From an uncultured Alphaproteobacteria bacterium (lineage in GTDB: Bacteria > Pseudomonadota > Alphaproteobacteria > HIMB59 > GCA-002718135): a DNA stretch of 47,210 nucleotides. The notes beneath the pieces were generated by a model that made no database searches, was not told the DNA's origin, and worked only from the letters and a program-made list of their open reading frames with translations. How positions within the stretch are numbered: position 1 is the first letter of the stretch; each line of letters begins with the position of its first letter. Where the stretch lies: the NCBI GenBank assembly GCA_902539825.1, contig CACBMH010000005.1, positions 1 to 47,210 on the forward strand, written 5' to 3'. The position numbers and the translations under genes are program-made. Of this stretch, positions 7,932 to 16,676 are shown in pieces.

Positions 7932-9866
7932 TTAGACGTCTAAATTTTTAATGAAGTTAGCATTATTTTGAATAAATTTAAAACGTAACTCTGCTTGTTT
8001 TCCCATTAAGGTTTCGAATAAACTTTCGGTATTCTTCATATCTTTCTTAGCTTTTTCAGAGTTAATCAATATTAGATTTCTTTTGTTTTGATCCATTGTA
8101 GTCTCTTTCAATTGATCAGCTGGCATTTCACCCAAACCTTTAAATCTTGTAATGTTGTAATTGTCAGACTTAAATTCTTTTTTAATTAATTTATCTTTTT
8201 CTTTTTCATCATATGCGTAAAAAGATTTAGTTTTGTTATAAATTTTAAATAAAGGAGGCATTGCTAGATATAGTTTATTTTCATCAATTAAACTTTTCAT
8301 ATATTTATAAAAAAAAGTAATAAGTAAAGTTGCAATATGTGAACCATCCACATCCGCATCAGTCATTAAAATTATTTTCTCATATCGAAGTTTTGAAATT
8401 TCAAAGTTTTTTCCAATACCACAACCTAAAGATTGAATAAGATTTTGTATTTCATTGTTATCAGCAATTTTAGATAGCCCAACATTATAAACATTTAATA
8501 TTTTCCCCCTTAAGGGAAGTATTGCTTGAAATTCTCTATTTCTTGCTTGCTTAGCAGAGCCTCCAGCACTGTCTCCTTCAACAATAAATATTTCAGAATC
8601 TTTTATTGATTTACTCGAACAATCTACCAATTTACCTGGAAGACGATTTCTTTCTTTAATACTTTTTCTATCTAACTCTTTAATTTTTGATAAATCAGTT
8701 CTTTGTAGAGCTCTTTCAATTAAATAATCTAAAAGTATTTTTGAATTTTTCTTATTAGCATTTAACCATAATAAAAATTCTTGTTGTGTTTTTGTTTCAA
8801 TTTCTTTTTGTAAATTTGGCATTATTATTCTCTTTTTAGTTTGACCTTCAAAACTTGGATCATTTATAAAGATTGAAATAATAACGTTAGAGTAATCAAA
8901 AATATCACTGTGATTGATATTACTGATTTTTGAGAATTGATTTTTTTGGCCATAAAGTTTTATAGCTTTTAGAATTCCATTACGAATACCATTTTCATGA
9001 GAGCCGCCATCTGGTGTTTCAATAGTGTTACAATATGACATTAAACTTGAATTTTCATTTGTATTAAATGAAATTAAAGTTTCAAAATTTTCATTATCTT
9101 TAATCTTTGATTTTAATAAAAAATTTTTTTCAAATAATTTAGTGTTGTTTGCGAATTCTAATTGAAAATAATCTTCAATTCCTTTTTTATAAAAAAAACT
9201 TTTTTTGTTAGGGGTTTTATCTTTTATTAATTCTTTATCAATTTCAAAGTTGATAGTTGTGCCTCCAACTAATACTGATTTCATATTTATAAAATTATAT
9301 AATTTTTTTGGAACAAATTGTGTTTCTTCAAATATGCTTTCATCTGGGATAAAAGAAATTTCTGTACCTTTTAATTTTTTGCTACATTTTTCAATTTTTA
9401 TTTTTGTCTTAACCTTTCCTTTTGAGTAATCTTGTCTATACACTTTTCCATCTTTGAATACCTGAACTTGTAATAAAGAACTTAATGCATTTACAACAGA
9501 AATCCCAACCCCATGTAATCCACCAGAAGTTTTGTAAGCATTACTGTTAAATTTACCACCTGCGTGAAGTGTAGTTAAAACTACTTCAAGTGCTCTTTTA
9601 TTTTTATATTTTGGATGAAAATCAATAGGAATACCTCTTCCATTATCTTTTATTTTTATCGAACCATCTTTTTTATATTGAAAACTTATATCGGTCGCGT
9701 GACCAGCTAAAACTTCATCTATACTATTATCTAGTACTTCGTTAACTAAATGATGAAGACCATCTTGATTTGTGCTTCCAATATACATACCCGGTCTTTT
9801 ACGAACTGGCTCAAGACCCTCAAGTACTTCAATATCTTTGGCATTATAAGTTGATTTTTTAGCCAC
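7932..9866 (-). CDS. parE: DNA topoisomerase IV subunit B
   Basis: GHKL ATPase: VRKRPGMYIGSTNQDGLHHLVNEVLDNSIDE; TOPRIM EGDSAGGSAKQARNREFQAILPLRGKILNV; C-terminal RFKGLGEMPADQLKETTMD. Short QAELRFKFIQ end fits ParE rather than GyrB. Confidence 0.93.
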   Translation of the reverse strand: MAKKSTYNAKDIEVLEGLEPVRKRPGMYIGSTNQDGLHHLVNEVLDNSIDEVLAGHATDISFQYKKDGSIKIKDNGRGIPIDFHPKYKNKRALEVVLTTLHAGGKFNSNAYKTSGGLHGVGISVVNALSSLLQVQVFKDGKVYRQDYSKGKVKTKIKIEKCSKKLKGTEISFIPDESIFEETQFVPKKLYNFINMKSVLVGGTTINFEIDKELIKDKTPNKKSFFYKKGIEDYFQLEFANNTKLFEKNFLLKSKIKDNENFETLISFNTNENSSLMSYCNTIETPDGGSHENGIRNGILKAIKLYGQKNQFSKISNINHSDIFDYSNVIISIFINDPSFEGQTKKRIIMPNLQKEIETKTQQEFLLWLNANKKNSKILLDYLIERALQRTDLSKIKELDRKSIKERNRLPGKLVDCSSKSIKDSEIFIVEGDSAGGSAKQARNREFQAILPLRGKILNVYNVGLSKIADNNEIQNLIQSLGCGIGKNFEISKLRYEKIILMTDADVDGSHIATLLITFFYKYMKSLIDENKLYLAMPPLFKIYNKTKSFYAYDEKEKDKLIKKEFKSDNYNITRFKGLGEMPADQLKETTMDQNKRNLILINSEKAKKDMKNTESLFETLMGKQAELRFKFIQNNANFIKNLDV

Positions 9867-9906
9867 AAATATTTCTTATCAAAAGTGTTGTTCTAAAAAC
9901 ATAAAA

Positions 9907-9928
9907 AAAACCGCCCTAAGGCGGTTTT
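9907..9928 (-). terminator. Rho-independent terminator of glnA
   Basis: AAAACCGCC-CTAA-GGCGGTTTT perfect stem; in minus-strand sense it is followed by a long T-run (rc of ataaaaaaaa). Confidence 0.9.
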
Positions 9929-9950
9929 CTTTATAGAGACAAGTATAATT

Positions 9951-11381
9951 CTACACGTCGTAGTATAATTTAAACTCGTGTGGATGAGGTCTAATATTAA
10001 TAGGGTCAACCTCACTCTCTTTTTTATAGCTAATATAAGTTTCAATTACATCTTTGGTGAATACATCACCCTCTAATAAAAATGCATGATCTTTCTCAAG
10101 AGCTTCTAGAGATTCAGCTAAAGATCCAGGTGTAGATTGAATTTTAGACAAAACTTCATCGCTAGCAGCATAGAGATTTATATCTGTTGGATCACCAGGA
10201 TTAATTTTATTTTTAATTCCATCTAATCCTGCCATTAACATTGCTGAGAATGCTAAGTATGGATTTGCACTTGGATCTGGACATCTAAATTCCATTCTTT
10301 TTGATTTAGGGCTTTGAGAATAAGCAGGAATTCTAACAGATGCAGTTCTATTTCTTTGAGAGTAAACAATGTTAACCGGAGCCTCAAAGCCTGGAACCAA
10401 TCTTTTATAAGAATTAGTAGTAGGAGCACAAAAAGCTAAAAGAGCAGGTGCATGTTTAAGTATACCGCCAATATAATTTAGAGCTAAATCACTTAGGTTA
10501 GCATAGTTACCCTCTTTATACATTAATGTGTCACCATCTTTCCAGACACTTTGATGAACGTGCATACCTGAACCATTATCTTCGAATAAAGGTTTAGGCA
10601 TAAATGTAGCTGTCATTCCATGTTGTCTAGCAACATTTTTAACAACGTACTTATATTTCATCATATCATCAGCCATTTTTAGTAAAGGCGAAAATTCTAA
10701 ATCAATTTCACATTGCCCACCTGTTGCAACTTCATGGTGATGTGCTTCAACTGTAAGACCAATGTCTTGCATTGTCATTACCATTTCAGTTCTTACATCT
10801 TGTAGTGTATCAACTGGCGGTAAAGGAAAATAACCTTCTTTATGTCTAGGTTTATGACCTAAGTTTGGGTTTTCATCAGCACCACTATTCCAAGTACCTT
10901 CAACAGAATCAACTTCATGAAATGCAAAATTTGATCCTGAGTCAAACTGAACGTTATTAAACACAAAAAATTCTGCTTCTGGACCAAAAAATGCTGTGTC
11001 ACCGATACCAGATGATTTCAAATAGGCTTCAGCTTTTTTAGCAATATTTCTTGGATCACGACTATAGTCAACCAAAGTTACAGGATCTTTAATATTACAA
11101 TGCAATGCCAAAGTTTTTTCTGAAAAAAATGGATCAATATAGGCTGTTGTTGCATCTGGCAAAACAATCATATCACTGTCTTGAATTTCTTGGAAACCTC
11201 TTACTGAAGATCCATCAAAACCAAGTCCGTCAGAAAATATATCTTCGTCTAAAAATTTAATTGGTATTGTAAAATGTTGAGTTGTTCCTGGTATATCAGT
11301 AAAGCGCATATCAACCATCTTAATATCCATATCTTTGATTTCGGACATTAAATCTTTTGGAGTCGAGCTTTTTAATTTCAT
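9951..11381 (-). CDS. glnA: Type I glutamine synthetase
   Basis: [104 protein letters not shown] upstream. Confidence 0.98.
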   Translation of the reverse strand: MKLKSSTPKDLMSEIKDMDIKMVDMRFTDIPGTTQHFTIPIKFLDEDIFSDGLGFDGSSVRGFQEIQDSDMIVLPDATTAYIDPFFSEKTLALHCNIKDPVTLVDYSRDPRNIAKKAEAYLKSSGIGDTAFFGPEAEFFVFNNVQFDSGSNFAFHEVDSVEGTWNSGADENPNLGHKPRHKEGYFPLPPVDTLQDVRTEMVMTMQDIGLTVEAHHHEVATGGQCEIDLEFSPLLKMADDMMKYKYVVKNVARQHGMTATFMPKPLFEDNGSGMHVHQSVWKDGDTLMYKEGNYANLSDLALNYIGGILKHAPALLAFCAPTTNSYKRLVPGFEAPVNIVYSQRNRTASVRIPAYSQSPKSKRMEFRCPDPSANPYLAFSAMLMAGLDGIKNKINPGDPTDINLYAASDEVLSKIQSTPGSLAESLEALEKDHAFLLEGDVFTKDVIETYISYKKESEVDPINIRPHPHEFKLYYDV

Positions 11382-11405
11382 ATCTATCTCCTTACTTCAA
11401 CAAAA

Positions 11406-11428
11406 GGGTATGCTATCCAGCGTTACCC
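11406..11428 (-). promoter_or_regulatory. Hairpin between riboswitches and glnA RBS (candidate expression platform or weak terminator)
   Basis: RNA sense: GGGUA-AC-GCU-GGAU-AGC-A-UACCC followed by UUUUG, then the glnA SD. Confidence 0.5.
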
Positions 11429-11465
11429 GGTTAAATCATGCTCTAGTTATGAAATCTGCTTTTGA

Positions 11466-11521
11466 TGCGCGTTCCTTCAGCTTAAGACTTACTTCCGACC
11501 TATATAATAGGTTGAACGATT
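11466..11521 (-). ncRNA. glnA RNA motif / glutamine riboswitch aptamer, glnA-proximal copy
   Basis: RNA sense: AUCGUUCA-ACCU-AUUAUAU-AGGU-CGGAAGUA-AGUCUUAAGCU-GAAGGAACGC. Closing pairing CGUUC/GAACG and core CGGAAGUA...GAAGGAACGC match the glnA RNA consensus as I recall it. Confidence 0.9.
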
Positions 11522-11533
11522 TATAACTTTTGC

Positions 11534-11586
11534 ATGCGTTCCTTCGGCACAATGCCTACTTCCGACTCTAAAAGAGTTGAACGATT
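11534..11586 (-). ncRNA. glnA RNA motif / glutamine riboswitch aptamer, glnB-proximal copy
   Basis: RNA sense: AAUCGUUCA-ACUC-UUUUA-GAGU-CGGAAGUA-GGCA-UUG-UGCC-GAAGGAACGCA; stems covary relative to the other copy. Confidence 0.93.
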
Positions 11587-11626
11587 ATTGTTTAATTACT
11601 AGGTTTTATATAAAAGTAAAGAAAAA

Positions 11627-11968
11627 TTAGACAGCATCACTGTCTTTTTCGCCAGTCCTTATTCTAATTACCTGCTCAATATTCGATACAAAAATCTTAC
11701 CATCGCCAATTTTTCCAGAATAAGCGCTAGTTTTTATTGACTCAATAACATCATCTACTTGATTGTCTTCAACAATTACTTCAAGTTTCATTTTTGCTAA
11801 AAATTCATCATCATACCCATCATTATGATCAATTCCACCTGTTGACCCTCTTTGTCTACCGAAACCTTTTACATCTACTAATGTCATCCCGGATATTCCG
11901 AGTTCATGTAAAGCTTCTTTAACTTGAGAAAGTTTAAATGGTTTAATGATTGCTTCTATTTTTTTCAT
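11627..11968 (-). CDS. glnB: PII family nitrogen regulatory protein
   Basis: MKKIEAIIKPFKLSQVKEALHELGISGMTLVDVKGFGRQRG... SGKIGDGKIFVSNIEQVIRIRTGEKDSDAV; T-loop divergent (see findings). Confidence 0.93.
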   Translation of the reverse strand: MKKIEAIIKPFKLSQVKEALHELGISGMTLVDVKGFGRQRGSTGGIDHNDGYDDEFLAKMKLEVIVEDNQVDDVIESIKTSAYSGKIGDGKIFVSNIEQVIRIRTGEKDSDAV

Positions 11969-13122
11969 ATTGTTGATAACCTATTAATTGCTTCTTTAAT
12001 GTTTTCTAGAGAATTAGCAAAACTTATTCTAACAAATTCTCCAGCATTATCTCCAAAGCTAGAGCCTGGAACTAATGCAACACCTTTCTCTTCAAGTGCG
12101 ATTTCTGAAAATTTATTTCCGCTTAATCCAGTTTTTGAAATATTGGGAAATGCATAAAAAGCACCACCTGGTTCAAAACAAGAAATTTTTTCTAATTTAT
12201 TCAATTCATTAAAAACGTACTCTTTTCTTTTTTGAAATTCACTAACAATTTTTGTTATTTCTTTCTGAGAACCTTTTATCGCTTCTAATCCTGCATATTG
12301 CGAAATTGAGGTAGCGCAGGAATTGTAATTGACACATATTTTATTAGCATGTTCAATTAAATTTTCTGGCCATATACTCCAGCCTAACCTCCATCCAGTC
12401 ATACAATATGTTTTGCTCCATCCTTCAAGAACTATCAATCTATCTTTTATACTTTCGTATTTCAATAATGATGGCATTTGTTCATTATTAAAAATAATAT
12501 TACTATAAATTTCATCACTTAAAATGGAGACGTTTGGATACTGCTCTAATAAATTAACAAGATCAGTAATTTTTTTCTTATTCATATATGACCCTGTTGG
12601 ATTGTTTGGATTATTTATTATTATCAAACTTGTTTTATCAGAAATTAATTCTTTTAATTGTTCAGTATTAATTTCGAAATTATCTTTTTCTGAAAGCTTT
12701 AATGGTACAGCTTTTGCACCGCTGTATTTAATCATAGACCTATAAATTGGAAATCCTGGATCAGGAAAAATTATTTCTCTATCCTCACTACCTAACAACA
12801 ATGCTGAAATAAAAATTACAGGCTTACCCCCTGGGGTAATTAAAACATTTTCTGGTTTAATGTTTGCTTTGTATTTGCTGAGTACTAATTCAGAAATTGA
12901 TTCTCGTAATTCAGGTATCCCATTTGATGGAGTATATCCATGATGACCGTCTTTAATAGCTTTAATTGCAGCTTCCTGAATATTTATTGGCGTAGGAAAA
13001 TCTGGTTGTCCTATTCCTAAATTAATAATATCTTTACCTTTAGCAGCAAGATTATTAGCTTTAGCAAGAATAGAGAATGCAGTTTCTGTTTCTAGATTAA
13101 ATATTCTTTTTGAAACTTCCAT
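11965..13122 (-). CDS. Class I PLP-dependent aminotransferase (aspartate aminotransferase-like)
   Basis: INLGIGQPDFPTP, GYTPSNGIPELRESI, NNPNNPTGSYM, SDEIYSNIIF, GWSKTYCMTGWRLGW (PLP Lys region). ATGA overlap with glnB. Confidence 0.92.
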   Translation of the reverse strand: MEVSKRIFNLETETAFSILAKANNLAAKGKDIINLGIGQPDFPTPINIQEAAIKAIKDGHHGYTPSNGIPELRESISELVLSKYKANIKPENVLITPGGKPVIFISALLLGSEDREIIFPDPGFPIYRSMIKYSGAKAVPLKLSEKDNFEINTEQLKELISDKTSLIIINNPNNPTGSYMNKKKITDLVNLLEQYPNVSILSDEIYSNIIFNNEQMPSLLKYESIKDRLIVLEGWSKTYCMTGWRLGWSIWPENLIEHANKICVNYNSCATSISQYAGLEAIKGSQKEITKIVSEFQKRKEYVFNELNKLEKISCFEPGGAFYAFPNISKTGLSGNKFSEIALEEKGVALVPGSSFGDNAGEFVRISFANSLENIKEAINRLSTI

Positions 13123-13174
13123 ATTTTTGATATAGCGAATTAATAAAATAATTAAACTTTTAATTAATTTAAAT

Positions 13175-13252
13175 GGCGAGCGTAGCTCAGTTGGTTAGAG
13201 CGCAGGCTTGTGGTGCCTGATGCCGTGGGTTCGAATCCCATCGTTCGCCCCA
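13175..13252 (+). tRNA. tRNA-His (GTG), encoded G-1, C73 and CCA
   Basis: Acceptor GCGAGCG (13176-13182) pairs with CGTTCGC (13242-13248), preceded by G-1 (13175) opposite C73 (13249); anticodon GTG in CTTGTGGTG. Confidence 0.96.
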
Positions 13253-13319
13253 TTTTCCATTAAGTTAATTTTCTCTATTGTTTTTTAATTTATTGTACAT
13301 AAAAGGCTAATATTAATAG

Positions 13320-13404
13320 GGGCCGGTGGTGGAATTGGTAGACACGCTAGATTTAGGTTCTAGTGCCGCGAGGTGTGAAGGTTCAAGTCCTTTCCGGCCT
13401 ACCA
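13320..13404 (+). tRNA. tRNA-Leu (TAG), CCA encoded
   Basis: Acceptor GGGCCGG/CCGGCCT, anticodon stem-loop CTAGA-TTTAGGT-TCTAG, short variable arm, T-arm GGTTCAAGTCC, ACCA end. Confidence 0.95.
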
Positions 13405-13420
13405 TTAGGTTTGATAAATT

Positions 13421-14773
13421 ATGAATGCTAAAGAATTAAAATCTACAAAGCTTTACAAAGAATACTCATTAGAAATTCCTTATGAAGAAATTGATATTGA
13501 AGTAGATAATAAAATAAATCAAATACTGCCTACTTTAAATATTCCTGGCTTTAGAAAGGGAAAAGCACCACTAAATATTGTCAAAAAAAAATATGAAGAC
13601 AATGTTTTAAACGAAGTTATTCAAAAAGTAATTGATACAAATACAAAAAAATTAATTGATGAAAAAAAATTTTCACTTTTTAGAGCTCCAAAAGTCGAAC
13701 TTAGTAACTATGAAAAAAATAAACCTATAACTATAAATTTAAAATTTGACTTAAAACCTGAAATTAAACTTAAAGATTTTAAAGATCTTAAAATAAATAA
13801 ATATGAAATTGCATTAGGAAAAAAAGCAGAGGAAAATCAATTTAAGAGTTTTATTGCTTCTCAAAAAAACTTTAAAAAAATTGAAAGTTCTCGACAAATT
13901 AAAAATACTGATAAGGTTATCGTTAACTTTGAAACTTCTCAAGAAGGCCTGCCAGAATATTTAAAATCTCAAACAAATTTTCCTATTGATTTGGACATTG
14001 ATGATGGAATACTTCCAAACCTAAATAAGGAATTGATTTCTAAAAAAGTAAAAGTTGGTGACAAATTAGAATTAGAATTAAACTTATCAAAAATTCTAAA
14101 TGATGAAAAATTTAAAAAAACGATTTTTCATTTTGAAATAATTTCAATTGAAGAAAAAATTAAATTTGAACTTACAAAAGATTTTTTGGATAAGAATGGA
14201 TTTAAAACAGAAAAAGATCTTAAAGATTTTTTGATAAGCAATATCAAAACTCAATATGAGCAAGGCATAAAACAAATAGAAAAAAAAGAATTGATGGATC
14301 TTTTGGATAATAGTTATAAGTTTGAATTACCTGATGGAGTTTTGGAAGATGATTTTAATCAAATTTGGAATCGTTTAGAACAAGCTAAAAAAGAAGGCAA
14401 ACTTGATGAGGACGACAAACTATTAAAAGATGAAGACCTTAAAAAAAGATATAAAAAAATTTCAGAAAGAAGAGTTAAACTTGGCCTTCTAATGCAACAC
14501 ATAGCTGCAGAAGAAAAAGTAGTTGTATCTGAAGAAGAGATTAGTAAAGGAATTCTTGAATATAGCAGTCAATATCGAGGTCAGGAGAAGCAAATTATGG
14601 AATATTTTGAAAAAAATCCATCAGCATTAGATACTATTCGTGCACCTCTAATTGAACAAAAAGTAATAGATTCAATTATTTCCAAATCGAAAACAAATGT
14701 TATAAAATTAAATGAAGATGAATATAAAAAACTTGAAGTTAATACATTTGATATTAAGGATGCAAAAAAATGA
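13421..14773 (+). CDS. tig: Trigger factor
   Basis: [29 protein letters not shown] ribosome-binding signature; location upstream of clpP-clpX. Confidence 0.96.
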   Translation: MNAKELKSTKLYKEYSLEIPYEEIDIEVDNKINQILPTLNIPGFRKGKAPLNIVKKKYEDNVLNEVIQKVIDTNTKKLIDEKKFSLFRAPKVELSNYEKNKPITINLKFDLKPEIKLKDFKDLKINKYEIALGKKAEENQFKSFIASQKNFKKIESSRQIKNTDKVIVNFETSQEGLPEYLKSQTNFPIDLDIDDGILPNLNKELISKKVKVGDKLELELNLSKILNDEKFKKTIFHFEIISIEEKIKFELTKDFLDKNGFKTEKDLKDFLISNIKTQYEQGIKQIEKKELMDLLDNSYKFELPDGVLEDDFNQIWNRLEQAKKEGKLDEDDKLLKDEDLKKRYKKISERRVKLGLLMQHIAAEEKVVVSEEEISKGILEYSSQYRGQEKQIMEYFEKNPSALDTIRAPLIEQKVIDSIISKSKTNVIKLNEDEYKKLEVNTFDIKDAKK

Positions 14774-15381
14774 AAGATCCAATAGATAATATTACAAATA
14801 ACTTAATTCCAATGGTTGTTGAACAATCATCAAGAGGTGAAAGATCTTATGACATTTATTCAAGATTACTAAAAGAAAGAATAATATTTCTAACTGGTCC
14901 TATTGACGATAACATTGCAAGTCTTATATGTGCGCAAATACTATTTCTAGAGTCTGAAAACCCAAAAAAAGAAATTTCTTTTTATATAAATTCTCCTGGA
15001 GGAATCGTTTGGTCAGGGTTAGCAATTTACGATACTATGCAGTATGTTTCTTCTAAGATTATGACCATTTGTATCGGGCAAGCAGCATCAGCAGGCTCTC
15101 TTCTTTTAACTGCTGGTGAAAAAGGAATGAGATTTTCTCTTCCAAATTCAAGAATTATGGTTCATCAACCTAGTGGAGGTATGCAAGGGCAGGTTACAGA
15201 TATCGAAATTCAAACTAACGAAATAAAAAAAACAAAATTAAAATTAAATGAGATTTACGCAAAACATACGGGAAAGAAATTATCAGAAATTTCAAGTATC
15301 ATGGAAAGAGATAAATATTTCTCAGCTGATGAAGCTATTAAATTTGGTCTTATAGATAAAGTTGTAAAGGATAGAAAATAA
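14770..15381 (+). CDS. clpP: ATP-dependent Clp protease proteolytic subunit
   Basis: [55 protein letters not shown] (Ser); [10 protein letters not shown] (His). Confidence 0.98.
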   Translation: MKDPIDNITNNLIPMVVEQSSRGERSYDIYSRLLKERIIFLTGPIDDNIASLICAQILFLESENPKKEISFYINSPGGIVWSGLAIYDTMQYVSSKIMTICIGQAASAGSLLLTAGEKGMRFSLPNSRIMVHQPSGGMQGQVTDIEIQTNEIKKTKLKLNEIYAKHTGKKLSEISSIMERDKYFSADEAIKFGLIDKVVKDRK

Positions 15382-16646
15382 TGAATAAAAAAAATGATAA
15401 AGATTCATTATTCTGCTCCTTTTGTGGCAAAAATCAGAAAGAAGTAAAAAAATTAATTGCAGGACCAACAGTTTTTGTATGCGATGAATGTGTAGAACTA
15501 TGCATGGATATTATCAAAGAAGATAATAAAAATAACAAATTCAAAATTAAAAAAGATATACCTAAACCTTCAGAAATTAATAAGTTTTTAAATGATTATG
15601 TAATAGGTCAGAAAGATTCAAAAAAAATACTTTCTGTAGCTGTCTATAATCACTATAAAAGATTATCTTCTAATTTAGATAGCAATAATATTGAAATATC
15701 AAAATCAAATATTCTTTTAGTTGGTCCTACAGGTACGGGTAAAACACTATTAGCACAAACTTTAGCAAAAATATTAGACGTTCCTTTTACAGTAGCTGAT
15801 GCAACGAGTTTAACAGAAGCAGGATATGTTGGTGAGGATGTAGAAAATATAATTCTTAAATTATTACAAGCATCTGATTACAATGTTGAACGAGCACAAA
15901 AGGGTATAGTTTATATTGATGAAATTGATAAAATTGGAAGAAAAAGTGACAATCCTTCAATTACTAGAGATGTTTCTGGAGAAGGCGTGCAACAGGCTTT
16001 GTTAAAAATTATGGAAGGGACAATAGCTAGTGTTCCACCTCAGGGAGGAAGAAAACATCCTCAACAAGAATTTTTGCAAGTAGATACATCTAATATACTT
16101 TTTATATGTGGTGGTGCATTTTCAGGCTTAGAGGAAATTATAAATTATCGTTTAAAAGGTACTGCGATAGGTTTTAATTCTAAACTAGATTTAGAGCCTA
16201 AAAAAACTATTGGAGCATCACTTAAAAAATTAGAGAACCAAGATTTATTAAAATTTGGAATGATACCAGAATTTATTGGAAGACTTCCAGTAATTACAAC
16301 TTTAAATGAATTAGACGAAGATATGCTAATTCAAATAATGACCCAGCCAAAAAACGCCATTGTTAAGCAATTTGAGTCTCTTATGAAAATGGATGGAGTT
16401 AAATTGGAAGTGAAGGATGATGCTTTGAAAGAAATTGCTAAACTAGCAGTTTCACAAAATACTGGAGCCAGAGGACTAAGATCCATAATAGAAGATGCAT
16501 TAATGGATCTTATGTACAAAGTTCCAGATCAAAAAAATTTATATAAAGTATTAATAAACAAAGATGTAATAACAAAAAAATCTGATCCAATTCTAATCTA
16601 TTCAAATAAAGAAAATAATCAAAAATTAATGTCCAACAACTCTTGA
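15381..16646 (+). CDS. clpX: ATP-dependent Clp protease ATP-binding subunit ClpX
   Basis: Zn-finger [11 protein letters not shown]...CDECVELC; Walker [33 protein letters not shown]. Confidence 0.98.
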   Translation: MNKKNDKDSLFCSFCGKNQKEVKKLIAGPTVFVCDECVELCMDIIKEDNKNNKFKIKKDIPKPSEINKFLNDYVIGQKDSKKILSVAVYNHYKRLSSNLDSNNIEISKSNILLVGPTGTGKTLLAQTLAKILDVPFTVADATSLTEAGYVGEDVENIILKLLQASDYNVERAQKGIVYIDEIDKIGRKSDNPSITRDVSGEGVQQALLKIMEGTIASVPPQGGRKHPQQEFLQVDTSNILFICGGAFSGLEEIINYRLKGTAIGFNSKLDLEPKKTIGASLKKLENQDLLKFGMIPEFIGRLPVITTLNELDEDMLIQIMTQPKNAIVKQFESLMKMDGVKLEVKDDALKEIAKLAVSQNTGARGLRSIIEDALMDLMYKVPDQKNLYKVLINKDVITKKSDPILIYSNKENNQKLMSNNS

Positions 16647-16676
16647 TTTTATTTAATATATAGACATCTATAAATT

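Noticed and set aside
11335-11526. 63-aa plus-strand ORF across the glnB-glnA gap
   Set aside because: Antisense to the glnA start and the riboswitch RNA; the conserved sequence is explained by RNA structure.
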